A stretch of DNA of 64,000 nucleotides. Origin: Streptomyces sp. AC512_CC834 (GTDB lineage Bacteria > Actinomycetota > Actinomycetes > Streptomycetales > Streptomycetaceae). A model generated the notes under the pieces. The model saw only the letters and a list, made by a program, of their open reading frames with translations, ran no database searches and was not told the origin of the DNA. Shown piece by piece: positions 17,257 to 25,949 of the stretch. The translations under genes and the position numbers were made by a program. The DNA is taken from assembly GCF_019049325.1 (NCBI RefSeq), contig NZ_JAGMUO010000097.1:124001-188000 (forward strand), in the 5' to 3' direction. How positions within the stretch are numbered: position 1 is the first letter of the stretch; every line of letters begins with the position of its first letter.

Positions 17257-18255
17257 ATGGATACCGAGGCGGTGCGATCGTTCGTCCGTGCGGCCGAGCT
17301 CGGCCAACTGCGGCACGCCGCCGACGAGCTCGGTGTGACACAGCAGGCCGTCTCGAAGCGGATCGCCGCTCTCGAGCGCGAACTCGACGTCCGGTTGTTC
17401 ACCCGCACCGCCCGAGGGGTCGAGCTGACGCTCGACGGGCAGGCCTTCTTGCCGCACGCCCGGAGCGTCGTCACGGGTGTCGATCGCGCCGTCACCTCGA
17501 TCAGACCGGGCTCGCGGGCTCTGCGGATCGACGTTCTCGGCCTGCGTTCCGCACAGGCGGTCGTCCTGCACGACTATTGGCGGTCCCATCCCGAGACCGA
17601 GCTCGACGTGGTGACGCTCAGGGTCAACGACCCGCGCCTGGCGGTGGCCGCCGTGCGGGCGGGCGACATCGACGCCTCGTTCCGCTCGGTCACCGATCCG
17701 GCCGCGCTGCCGGGCGACGTGCGGATGATCCACGCGTTCCACTCCCCGCTGGAACTCCTCGTCGGCCCGAGGCACCCGCTCGCCGCCGCACGCACCCTGA
17801 CACCCGCCCAACTGCATCGGCACCGGATCTGGGTGCCCGGCATCGCGCCGCGCAGCGAATGGGCGGACTTCTACGACCAGCTCGCCGCCGGCTTCGACCT
17901 CCGCGTCGACGCCGCGGGCCCGAACTTCGGCAACGAGGTACTCCTCGACATCCTCGCGGACTCCGACGACGTGGCGACCCTCGTGGGCTCGCGCGACCGG
18001 TACATCTGGCCGACCAGCCACGACCTGCGCCGCATCCCCATCGCGAATCCGACGCTCGCCTACCCGCTCTCGCTCGTCCTCGCCCGAACGAATCCCCACC
18101 CAGGACTCCGGGCGATCATCAACCACTTCGCGAGCCTGACACCGCTGCCCGAGCCGACCTGGCTCCCCTCCTGGGCGACGACACCACGCCTCGGCGCCGG
18201 ATCCCGCGACGGTGACGGTGACGGTGACGGTGACGGTGAGCGCATGCGGCCCTGA
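17257..18255 (+). CDS. LysR family transcriptional regulator
   Basis: 332 residues. N-terminal winged helix (FVRAAELGQLRHAADELGVTQQAVSKRIAAL) and periplasmic-binding-like effector domain (about 90-290). The tail is unusual: a GDGDGDGDGE run encoded by tandem GGTGAC hexamers, likely from slippage. LysR target could be the divergent EEP gene or itself. The stop codon lies inside the left arm of a strong hairpin. Confidence 0.9.
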   Translation: MDTEAVRSFVRAAELGQLRHAADELGVTQQAVSKRIAALERELDVRLFTRTARGVELTLDGQAFLPHARSVVTGVDRAVTSIRPGSRALRIDVLGLRSAQAVVLHDYWRSHPETELDVVTLRVNDPRLAVAAVRAGDIDASFRSVTDPAALPGDVRMIHAFHSPLELLVGPRHPLAAARTLTPAQLHRHRIWVPGIAPRSEWADFYDQLAAGFDLRVDAAGPNFGNEVLLDILADSDDVATLVGSRDRYIWPTSHDLRRIPIANPTLAYPLSLVLARTNPHPGLRAIINHFASLTPLPEPTWLPSWATTPRLGAGSRDGDGDGDGDGERMRP

Positions 18256-18271
18256 CGGCCTCAGGCCGTCA
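18253..18271. terminator. Bidirectional terminator hairpin
   Basis: Perfect arms TGACGGCC and GGCCGTCA with loop TCA, between the convergent LysR and TetR genes; the LysR stop TGA forms the first bases of the stem. No T-tract, as is common in Streptomyces. Confidence 0.75.
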
Positions 18272-18300
18272 AGGCACAGGCCCGTACGCGTCGAGGGGCG

Positions 18301-18888
18301 CTACTGGTCCAGGATCCCCTCGACGATTGCCATCAGCCGCTCCCCCGCCCGGTCGATGCTTCCGTTCTGCGTGCTGACCTGCGCGCCTTCGAGTACGAAG
18401 GTGATCTGGGCCGCGACCTGCTCGGGATCGGCCAGCCCCGCCGCGGCGCACATGCCGACCAGTCTGCGGGTCTGGCGGGCCTTGTGCTCCTCGATCACCT
18501 GCCGCGCGGGGTGGGAACGGTCGGGCAGTTCCGCGAGGGAGTTGATGAAGGGGCAGCCCCGGTGCGAGAGCACCGGCAGCCCCTCGGCGATGAAGCGGGC
18601 CAGGCCCAGGATCTGTTCCCTGGGCCGGCCGGGGTGTTCGGCCTCCACGCGGTCGAAGGCCGCCTGGTAGTCGGCGGCGACGATCCGCAGCCACTCGGCG
18701 ACCAGCGCGTCCTTGGTGTCGAAGTGCCGGTAGATCGCCATCTTGGTCGTCTCGGCCCGCTCGGCGATCGCCTGGACGCCCACGCGCCGGATCCCCTCGC
18801 TCTGGAAGAGCTCCTCGGCCGCGTCGAGGATGCGTTCGCGAGGCGGCAGCTTCGCCACCCTGCCCGGCCTTCTGACGGTCGATGTCAT
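18301..18888 (-). CDS. TetR family transcriptional regulator
   Basis: 195 residues from ATG 18888 (MTSTVRRPGRVAK). HTH at about 17-65 (RILDAAEELFQSEGIRRVGVQAIAERAETTKMAIYRHFDTKDAL). The C-terminal domain keeps SHRGCPFINSLAEL, a cysteine-bearing motif common to TetR regulators of the oxidoreductase/amidase type. Divergent from the amidase at 19023, with repeated palindromic elements between them. Confidence 0.9.
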   Translation of the reverse strand: MTSTVRRPGRVAKLPPRERILDAAEELFQSEGIRRVGVQAIAERAETTKMAIYRHFDTKDALVAEWLRIVAADYQAAFDRVEAEHPGRPREQILGLARFIAEGLPVLSHRGCPFINSLAELPDRSHPARQVIEEHKARQTRRLVGMCAAAGLADPEQVAAQITFVLEGAQVSTQNGSIDRAGERLMAIVEGILDQ

Positions 18889-18934
18889 GACTGCTCCGTG
18901 ACGTCCGGTCGGTCGGTGCCCTTCACCGGCTGCT

Positions 18935-18994
18935 ACGGTACCAGTCCGTGCCGCTCGATACCGATAGGTATCATTCGGGACTGGACAGTACCGT
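18935..18994. promoter_or_regulatory. Nested palindromes between TetR and amidase genes
   Basis: ACGGTACCAGTCCGT (18935-18949) is an imperfect palindrome. GGACAGTACCGT (18983-18994) repeats its core in inverted orientation. GATACC/GGTATC (18957-18972) lies exactly between them. The symmetry of outer pair plus inner dyad suggests cooperative dimer binding that silences both divergent promoters. Confidence 0.6.
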
Positions 18995-19022
18995 TCTTCG
19001 TTCTTCGTTCTGAGGAGTGACA

Positions 19023-20474
19023 GTGAGAGTTGCCGAGTACGTGCGCTTCGACGCGGTGGGGCTCGCGGAGCTGGTGGCCAGGGGCGAGGTGACCCCGGCC
19101 GAAGTGGAAGCGGCCGCACGCGAGGCCGCCCGGCGGGTCAACCCGCGGATCAACGCCGTCGTGGAGACCTGGCCGGCCGACGACCGGCCCTCGCCCGGCA
19201 GCACACCACTGGCCGGCGCACCCTTCCTGATCAAGGACTTCGGTGTCGCCATGGCGGGCCGGCGCACGGAACTGGGCAGCCGTCTCGCGGCCGGGAACGT
19301 CGCCCGCGCCGACTCGTCCCTGATGCTGCGCTTCCGCCGCGCCGGCCTCCTGACCATCGGCCGTACCGCGACACCGGAGCTGGCCTACAGCATCACCACG
19401 GAACCGGTGTGGTACGGCCCGACCCGCAACCCGTGGAACCTCCGGCTGAGCGCCGGCGGGTCCAGCGGGGGCGCGGGCGCGGCCGTCGCCTCCGGAGCGG
19501 TCCCTCTCGCGCACGCCACCGACGCGGCCGGCTCGCTGCGCATCCCCGCCGCGTACAACGGCCTCTTCGGGCTGAAGCCCACCCGCGGCCGGGTCTCCAT
19601 GGGGCCCGACGTCGACGAGGGCTTCAACGGGCTGGCCGTCCACGGGAGCGTCAGCCGCACCGTGCGGGACAGCGCGGCCCTGCTCGACCGGATAAGCGGT
19701 CCGGAACCGGGTGACCCCTACTTCGCCGAGCAGCCGCCCCGGCCCTACACGGAGGAGGTCGACCGGCCTCCGGGCTCGCTGCGGATCGGGGTTCTCCCCC
19801 ACGCCTGGGGTGGACGCCGGACCGCCGCTCCGGTGGCCGACGCGCTGTCCCGTACCGTGCGCCTGCTCGACTCCCTCGGCCACCGCACGGAGGAGGTCAC
19901 GGTCGGGCTCGGTGTCGACTGGGAGGAGTTCGTGCTGGCCAACGCCCGTCTGTCGACGGCGAATCTCGCGGCCTCGGTCGACGAACTGGCCGCCGCCTTC
20001 GGCCGGCCGGCCGACTCCTCGACCCTCGAGCCGGTGACGCTGGCCGCCCACCGCTACGGGCAGGGGGTCGGCGGAGTCGAGTTCGTCGCCGCTCTGGCGG
20101 TCCGCAACCGGGTCGCGCGAAGCCTGGCCCGGTACTTCGGCACGTACGACATCCTGCTCACGCCCACCCTGCCGGAGCTTCCCCCGCCGCTGGGCGCCCA
20201 TGCCGAGGGCGCGGAGGAGTTGGACGGCCTCGGCTGGATCGACCGTCTCAACGACCGTTCGCCGTTCACGACGGCGTTCAACGTCACGGGTACGCCCGCC
20301 ATGTCGGTGCCGGTGACGGCGGACGCCGGGACGGGGCTCCCGGTCGGTATGCAGTTCGCTGCCGGTTACGGACTCGAGGGGCTCCTCTTCCGCCTCGCCG
20401 GACAGCTCGAACAGGCGCAGCCCTGGTCGGGCCGAACCCCTGGCGTGTGGGCGGGGGACCTCACGGACGGGTGA
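19023..20474 (+). CDS. Amidase (amidase signature family)
   Basis: 483 residues from GTG 19023, with GAGGAG five bases upstream (an earlier GTG at 19017 overlaps the ribosome site). Ser-cisSer-Lys triad: Lys in APFLIKDFGVAMAG, the glycine/serine loop SAGGSSGGAGAAVASG and the acyl-acceptor serine in DAAGSLRIPAAYNGLFGLKPT. No GatB/GatC partner and no signal peptide, so a catabolic or detoxifying cytosolic amidase rather than tRNA amidotransferase. The divergent TetR probably represses it. It converges on the kinase cluster with 15 bases between stops. Confidence 0.9.
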   Translation: MRVAEYVRFDAVGLAELVARGEVTPAEVEAAAREAARRVNPRINAVVETWPADDRPSPGSTPLAGAPFLIKDFGVAMAGRRTELGSRLAAGNVARADSSLMLRFRRAGLLTIGRTATPELAYSITTEPVWYGPTRNPWNLRLSAGGSSGGAGAAVASGAVPLAHATDAAGSLRIPAAYNGLFGLKPTRGRVSMGPDVDEGFNGLAVHGSVSRTVRDSAALLDRISGPEPGDPYFAEQPPRPYTEEVDRPPGSLRIGVLPHAWGGRRTAAPVADALSRTVRLLDSLGHRTEEVTVGLGVDWEEFVLANARLSTANLAASVDELAAAFGRPADSSTLEPVTLAAHRYGQGVGGVEFVAALAVRNRVARSLARYFGTYDILLTPTLPELPPPLGAHAEGAEELDGLGWIDRLNDRSPFTTAFNVTGTPAMSVPVTADAGTGLPVGMQFAAGYGLEGLLFRLAGQLEQAQPWSGRTPGVWAGDLTDG

Positions 20475-20489
20475 CAGGGCTCTGTGTAT

Positions 20490-22745
20490 TCACGCGGGCT
20501 TCGCCACGTCTCGGTAGTTGCCGAGGAAGACCGGTGCGCCGTGCTCCACCCGGTAGAGGAAGATTCCGGCCGCGTTCTCGAACGCCCCGGTGTCCGGGGC
20601 GAAGCCGATCGATTTGGCGAGGCCGTCGTACCGGGCCCGGCGCAGTCGCGTCGCGGTGGAGCCGCGTTCCGGGCCGCCGTCGGCGGGGCGGCGCAGCGCG
20701 GAGCCGATGAGCAGCAGGGCGTCGTAGGTCTCCAGGGCGAAGGGCGCGGCGGGTCCGGGCGCGGGCGCGGACGGGAACCGTTCGGCGTACGCGGCGGTGA
20801 AGCTCCGCGCCGCGGGCAGCCGGGCCGCGTCGACGTACGCGGTCACGCACAGCCAGCCCTCCGCGGCGTCTCCCGCTTCCTCGATGAACGGGAAGCGAGC
20901 CGCGTGCCCGTCCGCGGGCAGTTCCGGGGACAGGACCGGTTCCGGTGCCATGCGGGGGCCGTCGAAGCCGGTCCGTCGCAGGGCCCGCGCGCACCGGGCC
21001 GCGCGGGCCGGTGAGGCGCCGGCGTAGACCACCGCCTGTGCGCCGGAGTCCCGCACCGACCGGGCCGCGCCGTCCAGCCCACTCTCCCCCGCCGGGACTT
21101 GGTGCACACTGACCCGGCCGCCGGTGGGCGGAGTCTGCAGGATCCGCTCGACCAGGCCCCAGTCCTCGTCGTCGGTGGCGGCGCGGTCGTCGACGACGGC
21201 GGTGTGTGCCGTCCGTTCCGCTCTGCCGAGGTAGCGCAGGAACCCGTCGGCAGAGTCCACCCTGTTCGCCCGGAGCTGGAAGAGCGCCTGCCGTGAGGCG
21301 AGGGACATGAGCGACGGGCGCGCGGAGACGGTCACCATGGGCAGCAGCGCCCGCTCGTACCGGTCCGCGACGGCCGCGAACCCCGCCTCCGCGGTGGGGC
21401 CGAGTACGGCGACGATCTCGGGGTCGGCCACGAACCGGTCCGCCACCTCGGCCGCGCGGCCGGCGTCGCCCCGGTCGTCGAGGACGGTCAGGCTCAGGTC
21501 GAAGGGGCGGTCCCCGTCGGCGTTGAAGTGCGCCACCGCGAGTCGTGCGCCCCGCTCCTGTGCCTGCCCGAGCACCCTGGACGGGCCCGACAGGTCGGCG
21601 TGCAACCCGACGGCGTAGCGGGGCAGCGGCGTGGGATCGCCGTCGTCCGCCGCGCCGGGCCACGCCAGGCGCAGGGCGGCGAGCCCGGCCCCGGTCACCG
21701 CCGTGGCGAGCCCGGCTCCGAGGCCGAGCCGGAGCATCCGGCGGCGGGTCGTCCCCCTGTTCACGGCCGTGTACTGCGCGGTCCGCGCGTCGGTGGCCTC
21801 CTGTGACGCCGCGGGGGCGGGCGGCTCCGGGTCGGGCAGGGCGATGACCGCCGCGGTGCGTTCGGCGATGACTCCGGGCAGCGGCGCGGGCAGCCAGCCG
21901 TCGTACGCATCCGCCGGGAGTCCGGCGGCCAACTCCTCCCGTACGGTGTCGATGCCGGGCCGGTCGCGCGGGTCCTTGGCCAGGCACGCGCGCAGCAGCG
22001 CAAGCAGGGGCGGCGGCGTGCCGGTGAGATCGGGTTCCTCGTGGACGGTGCGGAACAGCGAGCCCGCCACGGTGCCCGCCTCGAAGGGGCGCCGCCCGGA
22101 CACCGCGTAGGCGAGGACGCAGCCGAGGGAGAACACGTCGCTGGGCGGCCCGGCGCCGCCGGACCGTGCCTGTGCCTGCTCCGGGGAGAGGAATCCGGGT
22201 GAGCCGATGACCAGGCCACTGGCGGTCAGCGCGGTGATGCCGTCGGCCCGGGCGATGCCGAAGTCGATCAGCCGTGGACCGTCGAGGGCGAGCAGGATGT
22301 TGCCGGGCTTCACGTCGCGGTGCACCAGCCCCGCCGTGTGCACGTCGCCCAGCGCCTGCGCGAGCCGTACGCCGAGGACGCGCACGGTGTGTTCGGGCAG
22401 CGGGCCGTGAACCTCGACGGCCTCGGCGAGGTTCGGGCCCGGCACGAACAGGGTGGCCAGCCAGGGCACCGCGGCCTCGGGATCGGCGGCGGTGAGCGGC
22501 ACGAGCCAGCGGCCGGACAGCCGTGCGGCGGCCTGCGTCTCGCGGCGGAACCGCGCCCGGAAGGCGGGCTCGGCGGCGTGTTCCGCGCGCACCAGTTTCA
22601 CCGCCGCCAGGCCGCCGCCGGGCGAGCGGGCCAGGTAGACCACGCCCATGCCGCCCGCGCCGAGCCGTCCGAGCAGCACCCGGCCGCCGATCTCGACGGG
22701 ATCGCCCCGACGCAGCGGCCGCACCGCCGACCCCCGATCGCCCAC
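20490..22745 (-). CDS. Ser/Thr kinase fused to ABC-type solute-binding domain (paralogue A)
   Basis: 751 residues from GTG 22745, three bases after the stop of paralogue B. Kinase at about 20-275 (GRLGAGGMGVVYLAR, Lys50, HRD 142-144, DFG 161-163, SPEQ). A short linker leads to TTRRRMLRLGLG (332-343) and one membrane segment to about 361. The remaining ~380 residues are a periplasmic branched-chain-amino-acid-type binding protein (YAVGLHADLSGPSRVLGQAQ, VLGPTAEAGFAAVAD, FALETYDALLLIGSAL). No permease or ATPase is nearby, so the binding domain is a sensor rather than a transporter part. The T-R-R-R-M-L motif before the membrane segment resembles a twin-arginine signal. Confidence 0.92.
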   Translation of the reverse strand: MGDRGSAVRPLRRGDPVEIGGRVLLGRLGAGGMGVVYLARSPGGGLAAVKLVRAEHAAEPAFRARFRRETQAAARLSGRWLVPLTAADPEAAVPWLATLFVPGPNLAEAVEVHGPLPEHTVRVLGVRLAQALGDVHTAGLVHRDVKPGNILLALDGPRLIDFGIARADGITALTASGLVIGSPGFLSPEQAQARSGGAGPPSDVFSLGCVLAYAVSGRRPFEAGTVAGSLFRTVHEEPDLTGTPPPLLALLRACLAKDPRDRPGIDTVREELAAGLPADAYDGWLPAPLPGVIAERTAAVIALPDPEPPAPAASQEATDARTAQYTAVNRGTTRRRMLRLGLGAGLATAVTGAGLAALRLAWPGAADDGDPTPLPRYAVGLHADLSGPSRVLGQAQERGARLAVAHFNADGDRPFDLSLTVLDDRGDAGRAAEVADRFVADPEIVAVLGPTAEAGFAAVADRYERALLPMVTVSARPSLMSLASRQALFQLRANRVDSADGFLRYLGRAERTAHTAVVDDRAATDDEDWGLVERILQTPPTGGRVSVHQVPAGESGLDGAARSVRDSGAQAVVYAGASPARAARCARALRRTGFDGPRMAPEPVLSPELPADGHAARFPFIEEAGDAAEGWLCVTAYVDAARLPAARSFTAAYAERFPSAPAPGPAAPFALETYDALLLIGSALRRPADGGPERGSTATRLRRARYDGLAKSIGFAPDTGAFENAAGIFLYRVEHGAPVFLGNYRDVAKPA

Positions 22746-22748
22746 CGG

Positions 22749-24929
22749 CTAGTCCCCTCCCGGCACGGCACCGAGGAAGCGGAACTCGCCGTTCTCGACG
22801 CGGTGCAGGTAGCACACCTCGCCCTCGAACCGGCCGTTGTCCCGGTTGAACACGTACGTCTTGGTGATGCCGCGGTACCGGGCGGCGCGCAGCAGCGTCG
22901 CGAGCCGGGCGCGCTCCGGTGGCCGGCCGTCCCGTACGCCCCGCACCAGTTGGTCGATGGCGAGGTTCGCCGCGTCGTACGCCTCCACCGCGTAGCGGCC
23001 GGGCGGTGCGTCGAAGCGGCGGCGGAACGCGCTCGTGAACGAAGCGGCCGCGGGCAGCCGTTCCGGGTCGACGAAGGACGTGCCGAGCAGCCAGCCCTCG
23101 GCGGCCGCACCCGCCTCGTCGAGGAACGCGGGCTCGGCCACCTCCTCCGGGCCGACCCGCGGACCGTCGAACCCCGCGGCGGCGAGGCCGCGCGCAACAC
23201 CCGCCGCGCCCTCGGCGGGCCCCGCGTAGACGAAGGAGTCGACCTTCGCGTCGAGGATGTCCGTGACCTGCGGGCCGAGATCGTCCAGGCCGGACGGCAC
23301 CACGCGCGGGTAGAACCGGGTGCGCGCCTTGCGCATCGCGTCGGTGACGCCCTGGGTGACCTGCCAGGCGACGGGATCCGCCGTGCGGTCCTGCAGCAGC
23401 CCGGGGTAGGAGACCTTCTCCTGCCGGGTGAGCTGGACGGCGAGCCCGAACCCGAGCGCGTACACCAGCGACCGGCAGTGCAGCGGTGCCCGGTAGCGGC
23501 GGCCGACGAGCCGGAAGGCGCCGGGTTTGACGAGGAGCATCGGCAGCAGCGCCTCCTCGTAGGTGGCGACCGCGCCGTCGACGCAGGCGTCGGTGGTCGG
23601 GCCGATCACGGCGAGCACGCCGCGGTCGCGCACCAGGCTCTGCGCGGCGGCCCGGGCGCGCTGTTGCGAGCCGCGGTCGTCGGCGGTCCGCAGCCGCAGT
23701 TCGAAGGGTTTGTCGGCGCGGGCGTTGTGCTGCTCCAAGGCGAGCCGCACGCCCTGCTCGTGTGCCCGCCCCGCCGCCTTGCCGGGGCCGCTGAGGTCGG
23801 CGTGCACGCCGACCGCCCAGGTCTCCTCCCCGGCCGGTGGGGCGGCGTCGTCGCGGGTCGCGGCCCACAGTGCGGCGCCCGCGCCGGCCACCGCGAGCAC
23901 CGCGCCGCCCGAGCCGAGCGCGAGGACCCTGCGTCGGCTCACGCCGCCGTGCGGCGGGGCCGGAGCGCCGTTCGGCAGGTCGGTGACGGTGCGGTCGATG
24001 TCGGGCAGCGCCAGCATGCGGGCCGAGCGGTCGGCGATGTCCCGTACGACGTGCGGGGGCAGCCAGGCGCCGCCGGAGGGGGCGTCCCCCGCCAGACGGG
24101 ACTCGATCTCCGCCGCGTCGGGGCGGGCCGCGGGGTCCTTGGCCAGGCACTCCCGCGTGAGCGCGCGCAGCTCGTCGCCGGCGGCGGCGTGGCCGTGGGC
24201 GCCGCCACCGTCCGCGCCGATGCCCTCCAGGTCGGGTTCGTCGTGCACGGTCCGGTACAGCACGGCCTGCGCGGTGCCCTCGCCGAACGGGAGCCGTCCG
24301 GTGGCCGCGTACGCGAGCAGACAACCGAGGGCGAACACGTCGCTCGGCGGGCCGAGCGAGTCGAGCCGGGCCTCGGCCTGCTCCGGGGAGAGGAAGCCGG
24401 GGGTGCCCGCGACCAGACCCGTCGCGGTGAGCGCGGTGTGGCCGGTGGACCGGGCGATGCCGAAGTCGATGAGCCTGGGCCCGTCGACGGCGAGGAGCAC
24501 GTTGGCGGGCTTGACGTCGCGGTGGACGATCCCCGCCGCGTGCACGGCGCGCAGGGCGGCGGCCAGCATCCGGCCCAGGGCGCGCACGCTGTGCGTCGGC
24601 AGCGGGCCCGAGCGGTGGACCGCCTCGCCCAGCGAGGGGCCCGGTACGAAGGCCGTCGCCAGCCACGGTGTGGGCTCGTCGGGTCCCGCGCCGGTCACCG
24701 GCACCGCCCAAGGACTGATCACCCGGCCGGCCGCCTCCACCTCGCGCCGGAACCGGGCCCGGAAGTCGGGCTCGTCGGCGAGTTCCGGCAGGACGACCTT
24801 GACGGCGGCCAGCGCTCCGGTGGCGGACCGTCCGAGGTAGACCACGCCCATGCCGCCCGCGCCGAGCCGGGCCAGCAGGCGGTGGCCGCCGATCGTCCCC
24901 GGGTCGCCCGGGAGCAGCGGCCCGCTCAC
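22749..24929 (-). CDS. Ser/Thr kinase fused to ABC-type solute-binding domain (paralogue B)
   Basis: 726 residues from GTG 24929, overlapping the lipoprotein stop as GTGA. Kinase at about 14-285 (ARLGAGGMGVVYLGR, Lys44, HRD 136-138, DFG 155-157). SRRRVLALG at 331-339 precedes one membrane segment (to ~357) and is an almost canonical twin-arginine motif. Outer binding-protein domain from ~370: WAVGVHADLSGPGKAAGRAH, VIGPTTDACVDGAVATYEEA, YAVEAYDAANLAIDQL. Same architecture as paralogue A but diverged in the ligand pocket region, consistent with different ligands. It lies in one operon with the lipoprotein and paralogue A. Confidence 0.92.
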   Translation of the reverse strand: MSGPLLPGDPGTIGGHRLLARLGAGGMGVVYLGRSATGALAAVKVVLPELADEPDFRARFRREVEAAGRVISPWAVPVTGAGPDEPTPWLATAFVPGPSLGEAVHRSGPLPTHSVRALGRMLAAALRAVHAAGIVHRDVKPANVLLAVDGPRLIDFGIARSTGHTALTATGLVAGTPGFLSPEQAEARLDSLGPPSDVFALGCLLAYAATGRLPFGEGTAQAVLYRTVHDEPDLEGIGADGGGAHGHAAAGDELRALTRECLAKDPAARPDAAEIESRLAGDAPSGGAWLPPHVVRDIADRSARMLALPDIDRTVTDLPNGAPAPPHGGVSRRRVLALGSGGAVLAVAGAGAALWAATRDDAAPPAGEETWAVGVHADLSGPGKAAGRAHEQGVRLALEQHNARADKPFELRLRTADDRGSQQRARAAAQSLVRDRGVLAVIGPTTDACVDGAVATYEEALLPMLLVKPGAFRLVGRRYRAPLHCRSLVYALGFGLAVQLTRQEKVSYPGLLQDRTADPVAWQVTQGVTDAMRKARTRFYPRVVPSGLDDLGPQVTDILDAKVDSFVYAGPAEGAAGVARGLAAAGFDGPRVGPEEVAEPAFLDEAGAAAEGWLLGTSFVDPERLPAAASFTSAFRRRFDAPPGRYAVEAYDAANLAIDQLVRGVRDGRPPERARLATLLRAARYRGITKTYVFNRDNGRFEGEVCYLHRVENGEFRFLGAVPGGD

Positions 24930-25741
24930 TTGCGCACCCCCATCTCCATGATGACTCTGGCCCCCATGTATCCGATGACCTTCGAGCTGGTGGCCAGCGC
25001 CTCCTGCTTGTCGTGGCCGGTGGCGCTCTTCACCGAGACGGCGAGGGTGACGGTGCCCATCCGGCACACGTCCCAGACGTACGGGTGGGGGCTGCCGGGC
25101 AGGTCGCTGTGGACCTCGCCACTCTCCTGGAGGTAGTCGGTGGCGCCGCTCGGGTCCGGTGACAGATCCCCGCCGGAGCGCAGTCCGGTGACGCGCTCGG
25201 TGGCGTTCAGCCGCTGGCCGGGGCAGCGCAGCGGCTCCTCCAGGGTGCGCGCCATCTCCCAGCGGGCGCTCTCCTCGGTGCGGTGGACCGTGACGACGGC
25301 GGCGACCCGCATCGGCCCGGCGTCGCCCTTCGCGGGCAGCTCGCTGCGCCGGACGACGGCGGCGAACTCGGAGTCGGGCAGCCTCCGTTGCTCCCACACG
25401 CAGTCCTCGCTCAGCTCGGGGGTGCGCCGGGGCCCGCTCTTGTAGTCGCTGCTCTTGACGTACCCCGCTCCCCAGTCCTCCGGCTTCGCGACGACCTTGC
25501 GGGCGACCTTCAACGCCTGTGCGCGGTTCTTCGGCCGCCGGTCCGGGTCGGGCACGAAACCCAGGAACGGGCCGTCGGGTTCGGCAGCGGCGGCGCCGCC
25601 GGAGGCCTCGGGGCTCGCGGACGGGTCGTCCGTGCCGTCGGCATCGCCTCCTTCTCCCCAGCAGCCCGTCGCCAGGACGGCCAGGGCGAGCGCGCCGCCG
25701 CACAGCCGTACCCGCGCCCGTGTCCTTCTCCCCCAGGCCAT
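24926..25741 (-). CDS. Secreted lipoprotein heading the kinase-receptor operon
   Basis: 271 residues. N-terminal Arg-rich region and hydrophobic core end in lipobox LATGC (Cys27), followed by an acidic/Ser linker and a ~210-residue globular domain containing two cysteines (DCVWEQRRLP and DVCRMGTVTLAV), likely disulphide-bonded outside the cell. I do not recognise the fold; the size and the late Cys pair recall extracellular sensor domains of mycobacterial PknH-type kinases, but this is only a resemblance. Translational coupling (GTGA) to kinase B suggests it acts with the receptors, for example as a co-sensor or ligand carrier. Confidence 0.8.
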   Translation of the reverse strand: MAWGRRTRARVRLCGGALALAVLATGCWGEGGDADGTDDPSASPEASGGAAAAEPDGPFLGFVPDPDRRPKNRAQALKVARKVVAKPEDWGAGYVKSSDYKSGPRRTPELSEDCVWEQRRLPDSEFAAVVRRSELPAKGDAGPMRVAAVVTVHRTEESARWEMARTLEEPLRCPGQRLNATERVTGLRSGGDLSPDPSGATDYLQESGEVHSDLPGSPHPYVWDVCRMGTVTLAVSVKSATGHDKQEALATSSKVIGYMGARVIMEMGVRK

Positions 25742-25949
25742 GCGTCCCCCCGTGTGCCGCGTTCACGACGGCGAATGTCGTCGTCGTACCGTCCCATCGT
25801 GCCTGCCGTCCGCCGCGCCGCCGACCGAGGGGCGGGGAGCCGTGACGAAACCGATGCGCTGTGAAAGCTGAGGTGTTACGAGGGCGCGGGCCGTCCGGGC
25901 CATCCGGGCGAGGCGCCCGGCCCGCACGACATGGTTCCCGGGGCGGTTC

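Noticed and set aside
16201..18126. Long minus-strand open frame opposite the LysR gene and joining the EEP region
   Set aside because: Off-frame relative to the EEP motifs and antisense to a good LysR gene.
20461..24711. Very long minus-strand open frame (about 1,400 codons) across the kinase region in a shifted frame
   Set aside because: Arg/Gly/Ala/Pro-rich translation without domains; it shadows the two kinase-receptor genes whose own frames carry all motifs.
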